From positions 2,520,001 through 2,584,000 of the forward strand of contig NC_083522.1 of the NCBI RefSeq assembly GCF_032362555.1: a stretch of DNA of 64,000 bases, given 5' to 3'. The stretch is from Amyelois transitella. Taxonomy: Eukaryota; Arthropoda; Insecta; Lepidoptera; Pyralidae. The notes beneath the pieces were generated by a model that was not told the origin of the DNA, ran no database searches, and saw only the letters and a program-made list of their open reading frames with translations. The translations under genes were made by a program, and so were the position numbers. Shown in pieces: positions 48,186 to 59,268 of the stretch. Position 1 is the stretch's first letter. Every line of letters starts with the position of its first letter.

Positions 48186-48773
48186 TGTTTGTCTATTTAA
48201 GTAAAGTTAGTACAAACTGTAGATGATTTTAAATACCTAAAAAGTAAACAACCAAGAAGAATAATCTAAATTGATCGTGAAATTCGTGTAAGCAGCAACC
48301 AACCAGATGAGAATGACATAAGATGACATTTCGTTCATCTGTTGTCACTGTCAAAGATGATAAATGGCGTTGTCATGAATAATCTCAAAGAACACAGGCA
48401 AAGCAAAAGAAGACACAGGCACAGATATATTTAAGTTTTGCTCGTTGCTCTTCAAGTAATGTATTTAAAAATCTGTGTCGTTGCTTTAATATACTTAAGG
48501 TTGATATAACAATTTATGTACCTTTATTTAAATGGCATAAACTTAAAACGCATATTAATTATTTTTTTTCAGACCATTACCACAAATTTAAAACACAATT
48601 TAGGTACTCGGAAGTGATGACGTTCTTTAAACATATCTGGCTTCTGTTTTCAAAATCGCAAACCGCGAATTTTAAAATGAATTTCCATTCTTCAATATAT
48701 ACATAACCGTTTTGACTTGACTGAACACATTTGAGTTTATTGTATGGTATCAGTACGTTATTTTTTCCTCGTC
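48186..48773. promoter_or_regulatory. shared divergent promoter region, DDA1 / ARM-like gene
   Basis: About 590 bp separate the DDA1 start codon from the likely start of the next + strand gene. It is AT-rich with no clear TATA box. The exact 5' ends cannot be fixed from sequence alone. Confidence 0.4.
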
Positions 48774-51700
48774 ATGTATAGCTTAGTGAATTCAACATTT
48801 AGCAAAACATATAATCCGAGTGGGCGACAAAATGCGCTGTCGGATATAAAACGATTATTGACTTCGCGGGACACAGTCGCTCAGAATAAAGCATGTGGCT
48901 ACTTAATTGAAGTTATTAGTCGAAATTCTACTAACAGAGTCTGTATGGTAGAATACCTGCTAGACAATGATATCACAGTCTTTCTATGCGAAGCTACAGC
49001 CAACTTAGATTTCTCGCTCTTTAGGTAGGTACCAAAATCTAATACCTATGTGTTTTCTTCCTTAGATACATTATGTTATGTTATGAGTAAGTACTTAGGC
49101 TAACTTAAATTGGGTCTTATTCAAGTTAGATTTACCATAGTTAAAATTTTACTTTAAGCAGAGAACATTTTTTAAAGGTAATATCTATATAGTTCGACAA
49201 GACATGCCCAGTGGCGTGATGAGATTCGACTGTTACCAAGTTAAAAAAATTCAAAATTCAAAATTCAAAATTTTTTATTCATTATTATAGGATATTATTA
49301 TATCGCTTAATAATTGTCGTATGGTTTAACAACTTGGTTGACGTCAAATATATTACTTAAAAACTAAGTTTACTGCCGCTTCCAAGGCGTCAGTGCAGAA
49401 GAAGCGGTAACAAACTGCACTGCAGCATTTTCTTCAACAACGTCAACTTCACAATATTAAATTATACTTAGAATAGAATGTGGACGGGAGAATACATTGT
49501 TCACGGGAGATTTATATATTTATGAGATTTAATATTGAAAAAAGAAAAATATATATATATATTTTATGGATTGCCAATTTTAAAAAGATTTATGTACAGA
49601 GTGTACTGAAATTTTGATTTAAGTTCAAATTAAACTACAATTAATTACGAGGTTCCTGTGCCAAGCTCGAGCCAGATGTTTTTATCATTAAGGTAATCAT
49701 CAGTCCAATAATAAGCCTTCTCACAAAGTACTTTGTTAGTGATGAAAAGCGTTATGAGAATATAATTTTTAAGGATGCATGCTCAGCGGTAATCAAATAA
49801 AGCTTAACAACATAGAACACATTTCATTGCAAATACGACGTCACAATGTTAGAAATTATTTCCAGAACAATCCTATCATGTTTCCGTCTGTTGTACCGCG
49901 AGCGGCGCTTCTTCGCGGAGGAGCACGCGAGCCACGCCAGCACGGCCGTGCTCAGAGCATTAGCTCACTACGCCGACAGCAACTCCAACACAGCCGTAGA
50001 CGCTTGTCTTCATTTCTTGTGCGATTTACTCAATGGGTGAGCGAAAATAGAGCATGTGACGTTTTTTCTTAATTTTTGAAATACGAACGTAGTTCCTTTT
50101 TATGGCGTTTATTAGGATAAGTCTTCATTTTTTTTAATTTAGGTAGGTATTTTGTACCATGGAAAACTGTTCTGTTTTTTTGCTTTATCTAAGACGGGAA
50201 TTATCCACGTTGTGACTGTAACTCATAGAAATGGGCGGAGCCGGTCATTGAGACAACAGTGACAAATGCCAGTCAAATGATGCAGAAGTTTCTAGGTGAG
50301 ATACGATTTGAAGCATATCAGGAATCAAACCCATTTCGTCTACAGGATTATCGCCCACAAAACAACGCCAGCTCTATCCCACCAAAGCGCTTACTGCGCT
50401 GAGCAACTCTTAGCCAGCCTTAACGGCCTCGCGGCACGCATCAACACCAACCCTAACTGCATTCTATCAAGCGCTTTAGTGCTACATGCTCTGGTTTCCC
50501 ACCAACCAGATAACCTTGCCATTCGATCTGGTATGGCTAGTTCCTTGGTCGAAGTCTTGGATAAATGGCTTGCTTTGCTGATGGAAGCGCTGAATCATGC
50601 CATGTTAGTGGGCAGTGAAGGGTTTGGAATGATTTACGTAGTGACTTGTCAGCTGGGCATGGATGTTTTTAGGTAAGAAAAAACAATCAATAAATTTAAA
50701 GTTTCCTTCGCACTAAGTATAGGGTAGGGCAATGATCCAAAATATGTCCTGGTGTTCAAAAACAATATTTTCCAATTGAATTTTCACAAAATTAACATCC
50801 GTAATTACACTTATCACGGCTTTATCTCTTGCGGGGTAGACAGAGTCAACAATTTTAAAACTCCAGACTCACCGGTTTGGGCTATACGTTGATATATCTG
50901 CCAGTCATCAGTTTCCACTTAAACACATATGAAAAGAAGAGCAATACCAAGATTTTTCATACATACATATGGTCACGTCTATATCCCTTGCGGGGTAGAC
51001 AGAGCCAACAGTCTTGAAAAGACTGAATGTCCACGTTCAGCTATTTGGCTTAATGATAGAATTGAGATTCAAATAGTGATAGGTTGCTAGCCCATCGCCT
51101 AAAAAATAATCCCAAGTTAGTAAGCCTATCCCTTAGTCGCCTTAACAAGATTTTTCAATCGAGTATTAACACCATTTTCATAAAGATAACAAAGGTACCT
51201 ACATAATTTTTATACTTTATGAACTTCTAAAATCTGTAGACTGACAAAGTATCTTCGCGTGGAAAATAAAGGTGATTTCATACAGAGCATCTTAGCTGAT
51301 GACCAAGAAGCAACTTTATTGGAGCAATGCGCTCTACGAATGAAGGACCGTATACGAAGCCTTATTTCTGAGCTTGTTGGTTTTACAAAGGTATACGAGT
51401 ATAAGTGATACTATAAAATATTGAGTATAGAAGAGCCTTTTCTTTGTTATTGAAATTGAATTTATTACTTAGCAGACCTTAAAATTTGATTATTGAAGGT
51501 TATTCAAGACCTTTTTGAAAATATGCAACAATAAACTGTTGAAAAAATAATATTAGTTCTAAAATTATTTAAATTAAATATAGAAAAGGTAGTTAGTTAC
51601 CTTACATAGGTACATAGTAAAACTAAACCTTATGTAAAAAATAAAAACAAAAAACAAATTTGAAAAAAAGTGTGCTGTTAGCTGAGATAAAATAAATAAT

Positions 51701-54700
51701 TCTTTGATGTAGACAGATGATTCAAATGATATATAGTAGTTAAAAACTTTTAGGAAAACCAAGACCAAATTTCCACGGTAGAATACGCCGTGTTCCTAAA
51801 GTTCCTTCTGACATATTTCTATGAGAACACCAGAGGGGAACAATTGACTGACTTCTGTGACATGATGTACGCTAAGGGCTACTTGACCATGTTGCCACGA
51901 GTTCAGGTTCTAAGGTACAAGTACATTTACGTATACAAAAGCTTTTTACATGCTTACTTATCACTACATAGTATAAAACAAAGTCGCTTTTTTAGTCTGT
52001 TTGTCTGTATGCTTAAATCTTTAAAATTACGCAACGGATTTTGATGCGGTTTTTTGTAACAGATAGAGTGATTCAAGAGGAAGGTTTTTATGTATAATAA
52101 CATTTATAATTTTGCACCCGTGCGAAGCCGGGGCGGGTCGCTAGTGTATACATATATCCCTTACGGGGTTCACAGTTGGAAGGTCAAGTTCACCTATATA
52201 GCTTAATGATGACTAGTCCATCGCCTACATGAAAAATCACAAGCTTTTCACTTCTTCTTTCACCGAAGAAGCTGTTGTGTACAAAAAGAACCGCTTTTTA
52301 GACACTAACCTAATCTTAGCTCCTAATCAAATTATTACAATAAAAGAAAGAAAAAGATTTGATGTTTATTATATCGTGTGCAAGTGTGTTTTGTTAGTGT
52401 GTTGTGAGGAAACTTGTATGTGTGAGTGTAGGTATAGAGAAAAAAGTATGTAAGGGTGTATTGCGATTAGAAAAATACTTTTTAAGTAGATGTGTTGAAT
52501 GTAGGCAATGTATGGTATTGATTTGAGTAGGTAATTTGTTTCAGACGGGATATGACTGTTCGCAAAGTTAGCACTCTAATTTTAGGCGAAATGTTGAAGC
52601 TGCTATCTCAAAAATATCTTAATATTGACAACATGGACCCTTGTGGGAGCTACGATAGGGTTATACATGTAAGTTTTTCAGGCCTCATAGATATCTTCAG
52701 ATTTTTATGTGCAATGTACAGTTTACAAAGAAAATGATGTTTTTTTATATAATTTATCAATAGTTACTAAAAATAATCTAAACATTAATCAATAGTTACA
52801 AAGGATCTGATAAATTTTTACACAGTCTGGTTTGGCAGAACTACAGAACGGTGTAGAGCAGCCCCAAGCCATTGGTTCTCAACTGCAGAAGTCGCAGCCC
52901 TATAGCCTGCTTATTTACATTTATTTTTACTGCCAGTCTTCAGAGAAGTAAGTACTAAGCTTAGAGTACATACTTTAATTAATTACTTATTTATTTATTA
53001 GGCGAATAAAGATAACAGTATTGTATATTTAGTGACGAAAATCAATGTAAAAAAAGTTTTTTTAATATAACAGTATTGTATTTTGAACGTGGCCTATCAG
53101 TCTTTACAAGACTGTAGGCTCTGTCTACCCCGCAAGGGATATAGACGTGATTATATGTATGTATGTATTGTATTTTACTCAATGTAGTGATATCCTACAT
53201 ATCTCTCTCTCTCGATGCGTATTTTATAAATTATTAAAACAAATAAATATTTAAAGAAAATGGCCTATGATAAAAAAGAACTCATATAAGTAATTAAGTA
53301 TACATATAGTTACTTAGTAACCCCTCCGGGAGAGAGGCGTGATTTTATGTATGTATGTATGTATATAGTTACTTTTAACTCCGACAAAACGAGGGGTGTT
53401 GCGATCTTTATATATTTTTGCCAACTGGCATCGTAATAGCCAAGTAAATGAACAAATTAATATGTAGGTAATTAAGTATATTTGAAATTTGTTTTTGTTT
53501 TTCAGTCCGGAAGAAGCCACTGGTCCTCTCCTGCCATACTTAGTGGAGCTTGTATTGCGTACACCGGCCTCTTTCACGCCCCCCGCTTATATCATTAAAG
53601 CACTATGGCTTGTATTCGCTGTAACTGTTTACTATAATTATATACCTCACCTGAATATTTTAAATTTCAGATTTTCGCATAAATTGTCATATCATAAATA
53701 CATATAGTCACGTCTATGTCCCTTGCGGGGTAGACAGGGCCAGCAGTCCTGAAGAGACTGACAGGCCACGTTACGCTGTTTGGCTTTATGATAGAATTGA
53801 GATTCAAATAGTGACAGGTTGCTAGCCCATCGTCTAAAATAAGAATCCCAAGTTTAAAAGCCTATCCCTTAGTCGCCTCTTACGACATCCACGGGAAATG
53901 AGATAGAGTGTTCCTATTCTTTTTTATATTGGTGCCTGGAACCACACGGTACTTTATATTGGTGACGGGAACCACACGGCACTTTATGCCATATCATTCA
54001 GATTTCTTAACCTTTCGAATTGAGAACGGCGAACTTAAAGTTAGCCTTAAGTGAGCTACTTTACTTATAAAAACTTTGATTACATGTATTTGCTTTGTCA
54101 ATTGCTTTTGCCTTTTTTAATATAGACGTGTCAATGACTTGAGACCTTTTTAACCATATTTATTTAGACATACATACCTACCCAATCAAGAATCATGAAC
54201 AAAAGGCGCACCTTGGTCTCCTTTCCACAGAGGTGAGAAATATGTGACCGGGATTTAGTGGAAGATGCGCCTTATGGTTATACCGATACGTTTATGCTCT
54301 ATTTTCCTACCTACTAAATCTTTTTTAATATAAACAATTTTTTTTTCTTATACATTTCATATAATTACATAAGTTTAACATAGATTGAAATATTTATGGC
54401 TTACACTAATACACTAATGCGACCGGTCTATGTGGCAGGGGCCTGTTACCCATAACAGAGGGTAACTTACAGTAGGTGACAGCGCACCATAATTGTTATA
54501 TGACAATATTAATTACATACATACATACATATAATCACGTCTATATCCCTTGAGGGGTAGACAGAACCAACAATCTTGTAAAGACTGATAGGCCAAGTTC
54601 AACTATTTGGCTTTAAGATAGAATTGAGATTCAAATAGTGACAGGTTGCTAGCCCATCGCTTAAAAAAGAATCCCAAGTATGTAAGCCTATCCCTTAGTC

Positions 54701-57700
54701 GCCTTTTACGACATCCATGGGAAAATGATGGAGTGGTCCCATTTTTTTTGTATTGGTGCCGGGAACCACACGGCACAATATTAATTTATTAATTAGTTAA
54801 TAAATTTCATTTCATGTTAATATCGCCTTATAGATGTCAACGATTTCCAATGGGCCGGTAAGCTCTCTTGATCAAGGGGTGTATTTAGAGAAAGCGACGC
54901 GTCGTGTACTGGACATGCTTTACCCAGACCCTTCAGTATATTACACCCATAACCCAGCTATACTGCTGTGGGCTTTCTCGTCTCAGAGGATCCCGAGCTA
55001 CGTGAGATTGCAAGTGGTAAGATAATTATTTAATAGAAACCTTTAATCCATCATAACACAATTTAAATCATGGAGTTTTTTTGCTTGATGACCAGTTACG
55101 GTATGTTCATTGATGGGTCCATACTTCCAAAGGTATGGTCTTAATTCTACAGATCTCTCCAGCAGAGAATCGGAATGAGAAATGTCGACAAGCGATCCCT
55201 AGGTCCTGAAAGGCCGGGGTTTCAACCGGGAACATACCCGCTTGTTCCCACACGCAAAGATGGGAAGAAAGAAAGAAATCTATTGCCTTATTGATAAACA
55301 AATCAAGACAAGTAGCAAGCGCTCAAACGAGTAATGTTGTACCTACGCTACGTTTCTCTTAAGCAAAGTCGCTTCCCGCATCTGTCTCTATGTCTGTATG
55401 TAAGCTTACATCTTTAAAACTACACAACGGACTTTGATTCAATTTTTTAATACATAAATTCATTCAAGAAGAAGGTTTATATGTATAAATGCAACACGTG
55501 CGGGGTGGGTCGCTAGTACATAAAACAAAAGTTGAATTAAAATGACGGTGGTATATGCAGATGCTAGTTTTGCCAATCATTATCATCCTCTCAAAACTGA
55601 GGATCGATACCAGGAACTTGTAGCCCAAGGACAATCGATTATCACTGGCGCATTGCACACGTACATTTTTCCAACAAGATAAATTGCATATCCCGTTTGA
55701 AGTGGTAATATCCTGTCTTGCCAATGCAAGGCGATGGATAACAGGTTAAATAACCGTATGATAGACCCTGAATGTGCACTTTCTGGTTTTTTATTAATTA
55801 CTTTTTTAAAGAGGCAAAGGCAGACAGACCTTTAACTTTGGCAAATTTTGCTTAACATACATATCGAGCGATAAGTTGATTGTATTTTACAATCTCTGGA
55901 TCAATGTATCGAAATCAATAAATTGTATCTATTAATAAATTTTTAGCTATCCCAATGGTTGAAAATCGGAGACTGTCTACCAACAGACTTATCAACTGAA
56001 CCCATAGTATGGGAACTACTTCTCAACGTGCTAATTCAATGTAAAGATAAAACAATATTAGTGAATTGTGTTCAGGCTCTATACGTGTGTTTGGAAGACA
56101 GTACTGATGAATGCAGACAAGAGTTCGCTTGTTCTGTGTGGTCGATGTTACCAGAAATATTGTCTAAGGCGATCATCTATCAGGATTCTGTGTTGGGTAA
56201 GATTTTAATCTAGAAATTTTAGCTCTTTAAGTTTTATTCTTATTTGCACCCTTTTTTAAATTCCATTCAATCCAATTCGGTAGATTTTTCTAGCGATGTA
56301 TGTTCTACGTACAGTACATACCCCAACAAATGTAATTAGCATACATCTGCAGTAAAAAATCGACTCGTAGCTATTTCTTCAACCCTACTTTGCTTACGAA
56401 TTGCAAGTAAGTAAGTATACCTTACCACTAATCCACCGACGGTTTCGAATAGATGATTGATATTGTACCATGCATATAAACATATTATCACGTTTCCTAT
56501 ATCAGACATATGTAGACAGTACCGACAATCTTGAAAAGACCGAAAGGCCTCGTTGAAATGTCTGACTTTATAATGGAATTGAAATTCAAATATTGATAGG
56601 TTGCTACCCAATCGCCTACAAGAAGAATCCCAATTTTATTAGCCTATCCCTTAGTCACCTTTTACGACAACTATGCAAAAGAGATGGAGCGGCTCCATTC
56701 TTTACAGCCGGGAACCACACTTCACTGCCAGGAACCACACGACACTATATTGTTTAAAGTTTCTGCCTCCCGACATTTTCCGGTCAATGTTACCGGAAGT
56801 ATTTTGTTGTACATTAAGTAATTTCATCGCAGCGCATTCGAGCACCTTTGTCTTATAATATTTAGGTCGGAACGATGAGAAACGCCATTGTGATATGAAG
56901 ATGACAGCTACAGAGAGCGTTTTATTAGGTGTCGTCGACATTATACTTTATGTTACAATTTTTGTCAAAATTACACTACCATTATAGCAATAAGTCGGAA
57001 GATTAAACTGTAAAAAATATGACTACCTAATTATTAAGATGTTAGACAGAAGAGTTCTTAAGCATTCTTTATATTAATTCTGTAACAGTAAATGTAAAGC
57101 TTCTGAATTCATTAATCATTATCATCGCTAATCAGAATTCCCAATCATCAAAATATATCTCTACATGAGTTGAGGTACAGTCGCGTGCAAAAAATCATGA
57201 CCCACGACTAATATCTCCGTTAGTCAAGTTTCCGCAGGTAACTGTTACATCATGAGGGTCTAAATTTTTCAGAGATGAACATCTATTACTTGCTAGACCT
57301 AGCGACTAATCTGGTCCCGCCCAAACTGGACCAAACTATATGCTTGAAGATCTCGGTTCTCATTACGATCATATTCTCCAAGAACTCTCCAGAACAATCC
57401 ATGGACACGAGAAATCAGTATGAATACGTGTGCTTGAAGCTCAGTCTGTATTTGTTGGGGCTGTCTTACAACCAAAATGACAACAGAGGTAAGAGATTTT
57501 AGATCCTTCGGTTCTGAAGGTGGCCTTAAAGTTGTTTGACGACAATTTTTTTTTGAGCGTCGTAGATTCTTTACTTGTGATTTTAAACAATACAACACTA
57601 TTCTTTCAGTCCAGACGACAAAATGTCATGCGCTGTGTTATGCGCTGCTATCTTACGTCGTCTATCAATAGAAATGGATGACTGAGAACCAACTTTCTTT

Positions 57701-59268
57701 CTCCTGAAACAGGTCTCTCTTGCCCAGCGTTCTAGCAGAATCCTACAGTCCAGGCGACAAATTGTCATGCGCTGCTTTTCCATCGTCCAATATTTTTTAA
57801 GAATAACTAATTATTTCATATATTTTACTTCGCTTAACCTACATCAATCGCCTGGGGTGCCTGCCTAGACAATGTTTCATGTGCAGCTCTTCAACTGCTC
57901 TCTTACATCGTCCTTTACTATGCTAAAAACAACTAATTATTTGATATATTTCAGTTCTCTTAACCTACATCAATCGCCCGGGGTACCTGCCTAGCGTTCT
58001 AGCAGCGTCCAACAGTCCTGACGACAAAGTGTCATGTGCAGCTCTTCAACTGCTCTCTTACGTCGTCCATTACTATGCTAAGAATAACTATCAGGTATGA
58101 ATTTTACATGCTATTATTATTTTTTAAAACCTCTGGATTTTGTCAGACTTCATCTAAAAGTATATTTTTATTAAAACTAATTACTATTATTACTTTAAGG
58201 AGTGATTTATAATTAAATACTTTTTATAATTTGGTTATACACTTGGGAATGACTATTACTCGTATCAATGGCCCCTTTAAATAGGTATAAAATGGTTATA
58301 ATGTTTTCGTGTTTTCATTTATAAATCTACGATGTTTATTTTTAGCCGAAATCAGTCCTTCAGATTCAAACGCACTTGATAATAAAGGCTCTCAGAAGAG
58401 ACAGTTCCAACGAACGAGGGGCGTCGCTTCTGCAATTGGTGTATATGGTCCTAAATTCTGGGGCTAATACACCGATGGTTCTGACTTACAACATGGAGTT
58501 TCAGACCTCCGTGCCGCAGCAATGTAACGCGATGAGAGCGCTTATGTTTAGAATACAGATGATTTTGTGTTGCCACGTATGTATTGTTTTGGAATTGATA
58601 GATACTTAATATTATTAATGCAAAGGTTTGTCGGTATATCTGTTAACTTGACTTAATGTCTGTGGCACTATTTCGTTCAAATTGCTGGAAAGATTTTCAT
58701 GATTCTTTTTTAATTAATTCAGTAAATTATCCGAGGTTAAAAAGGCTTATTTTATCCTGGAAATTCCTACGGGATTGGGAACCCGGGGATTTTTCTTATC
58801 AACCCAAGAGAAAAAGTTTAAATAAAAATATTTTTGCTTTTCTAAACAAAATAATACCCAATCGGTTAATATTTGTATCCTCAGAAATCTGACACACAGT
58901 CGTCAGCTGGATGGAAAACCCTTAGCTCACTATTCAAACACGCGATCGTATTCAAAAACGACCCACAACTCGTAGCTACGCTCACATCGCAGGGTTGGAC
59001 ACACATATTGATACAATTTCAACTGACGCAGAACATTTTTGAGGAGTTCCTAACATTTATGCAAAACTGGTTGACTCTACTGAAGATAACCATAAAAAAA
59101 AGTCAAGAAAATACGAGGAGGTATATGAGTAAGCAGAGCTTGGTGGTGAAAACTATGCTATTGATAAAGAAAAGCGTCCTAATAGAAGGGGACATGAAAG
59201 ACGTGAAGCAAAAAGTAATAGTTATTATCAATGAGATTTTGGAAGAAAACTGCATAAGATATAATTAA
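48774..59268 (+). CDS. large helical ARM-repeat-like protein, 14 exons, identity uncertain (possibly MEI1-like)
   Basis: Exons: 48774-49024, 49866-50036, 50346-50672, 51240-51390, 51754-51914, 52545-52668, 52826-52947, 53506-53620, 54834-55016, 55947-56196, 57273-57488, 57955-58094, 58346-58576, 58885-59268. All junctions are GT-AG with matching phase, total 2826 nt, 941 aa. An in-frame ATG at 48,744 would add 10 residues. The protein is almost entirely amphipathic helices rich in Leu, Ala and Ser (for example SALVLHALVSHQPDNLAIR and CLKISVLITIIFS), as in ARM/HEAT solenoids. There is no signal peptide, membrane span or catalytic motif. A meiosis-inhibitor-1 (MEI1) homologue or a rotatin/Ana3-type protein are candidates from overall character only. 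The intron before the exon at 57,955 holds decayed copies of that exon. AATAAA at 59,447-59,452 is a likely end. Confidence 0.8.
49261..49385 (-). repeat. LINE 3'-end fragment, identical to 14,594-14,718
   Basis: Same 125 bp as the copy about 35 kb away. Homology to the element probably continues to about 49,440 (GAAGCGGTAACAAACTGCAC), so this copy is longer on its 5' side. Confidence 0.6.
50957..51145 (-). repeat. SINE-like repeat, family A, head truncated
   Basis: From CATACATACATATGGTCACG to CCTATCCCTTAGTCGCCTT; the head is missing. A further short fragment lies at about 50,812-50,860. Confidence 0.65.
51990..52145 (+). repeat. interspersed repeat ending CACCCGTGCGAAGCCGGGGCG
   Basis: Contains AACGGATTTTGATGCGGTTT and ends GGGCGGGTCGCTAGTG. 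A related copy is at about 55,375-55,518. It is a common lepidopteran repeat of unassigned class. Confidence 0.45.
53092..53168 (+). repeat. SINE-like repeat, family A, 3' fragment
   Basis: From GAACGTGGCCTATCAGTC to GACGTGATTATATGTATG with TATG units. Confidence 0.55.
53696..53982 (-). repeat. SINE-like repeat, family A, with duplicated head
   Basis: Complete body. The head is present twice in a row: GGAACCACACGGTACTTTAT, then TTGGTGACGGGAACCACACG. Confidence 0.7.
54514..54776 (-). repeat. SINE-like repeat, family A, near full length
   Basis: (CATA)n start, ATAATCACGTCTATATCCC, full body, and head GGTGCCGGGAACCACACGGC. It lies just upstream of the exon at 54,834. Confidence 0.75.
55375..55518 (+). 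repeat. interspersed repeat related to 51,990-52,145
   Basis: Contains ACAACGGACTTTGATTCAAT and ends GTGCGGGGTGGGTCGCTAGT. Confidence 0.4.
56476..56745 (-). repeat. SINE-like repeat, family A, degraded
   Basis: Recognisable from ATATTATCACGTTTCC to GCCGGGAACCACACTTCAC, with a second partial head (CAGGAACCACACGACAC) directly after. Confidence 0.55.
57609..57954 (+). pseudogene. three decayed tandem copies of the exon at 57,955-58,094
   Basis: Remnant 1 (about 57,609-57,667) keeps GTCCAGACGACAAAATGTCA. Remnant 2 (about 57,721-57,830) keeps CCCAGCGTTCTAGCAGAATC and GTCCAGGCGACAAATTGTCA plus downstream intron sequence. Remnant 3 (about 57,832-57,954) keeps the first 33 or so bases and the last half of the exon but has lost the middle. 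The TAACTAATTATTT..ATATATT intron motif also repeats, so exon and flanking intron were duplicated together. None keeps the full frame. Confidence 0.85.
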
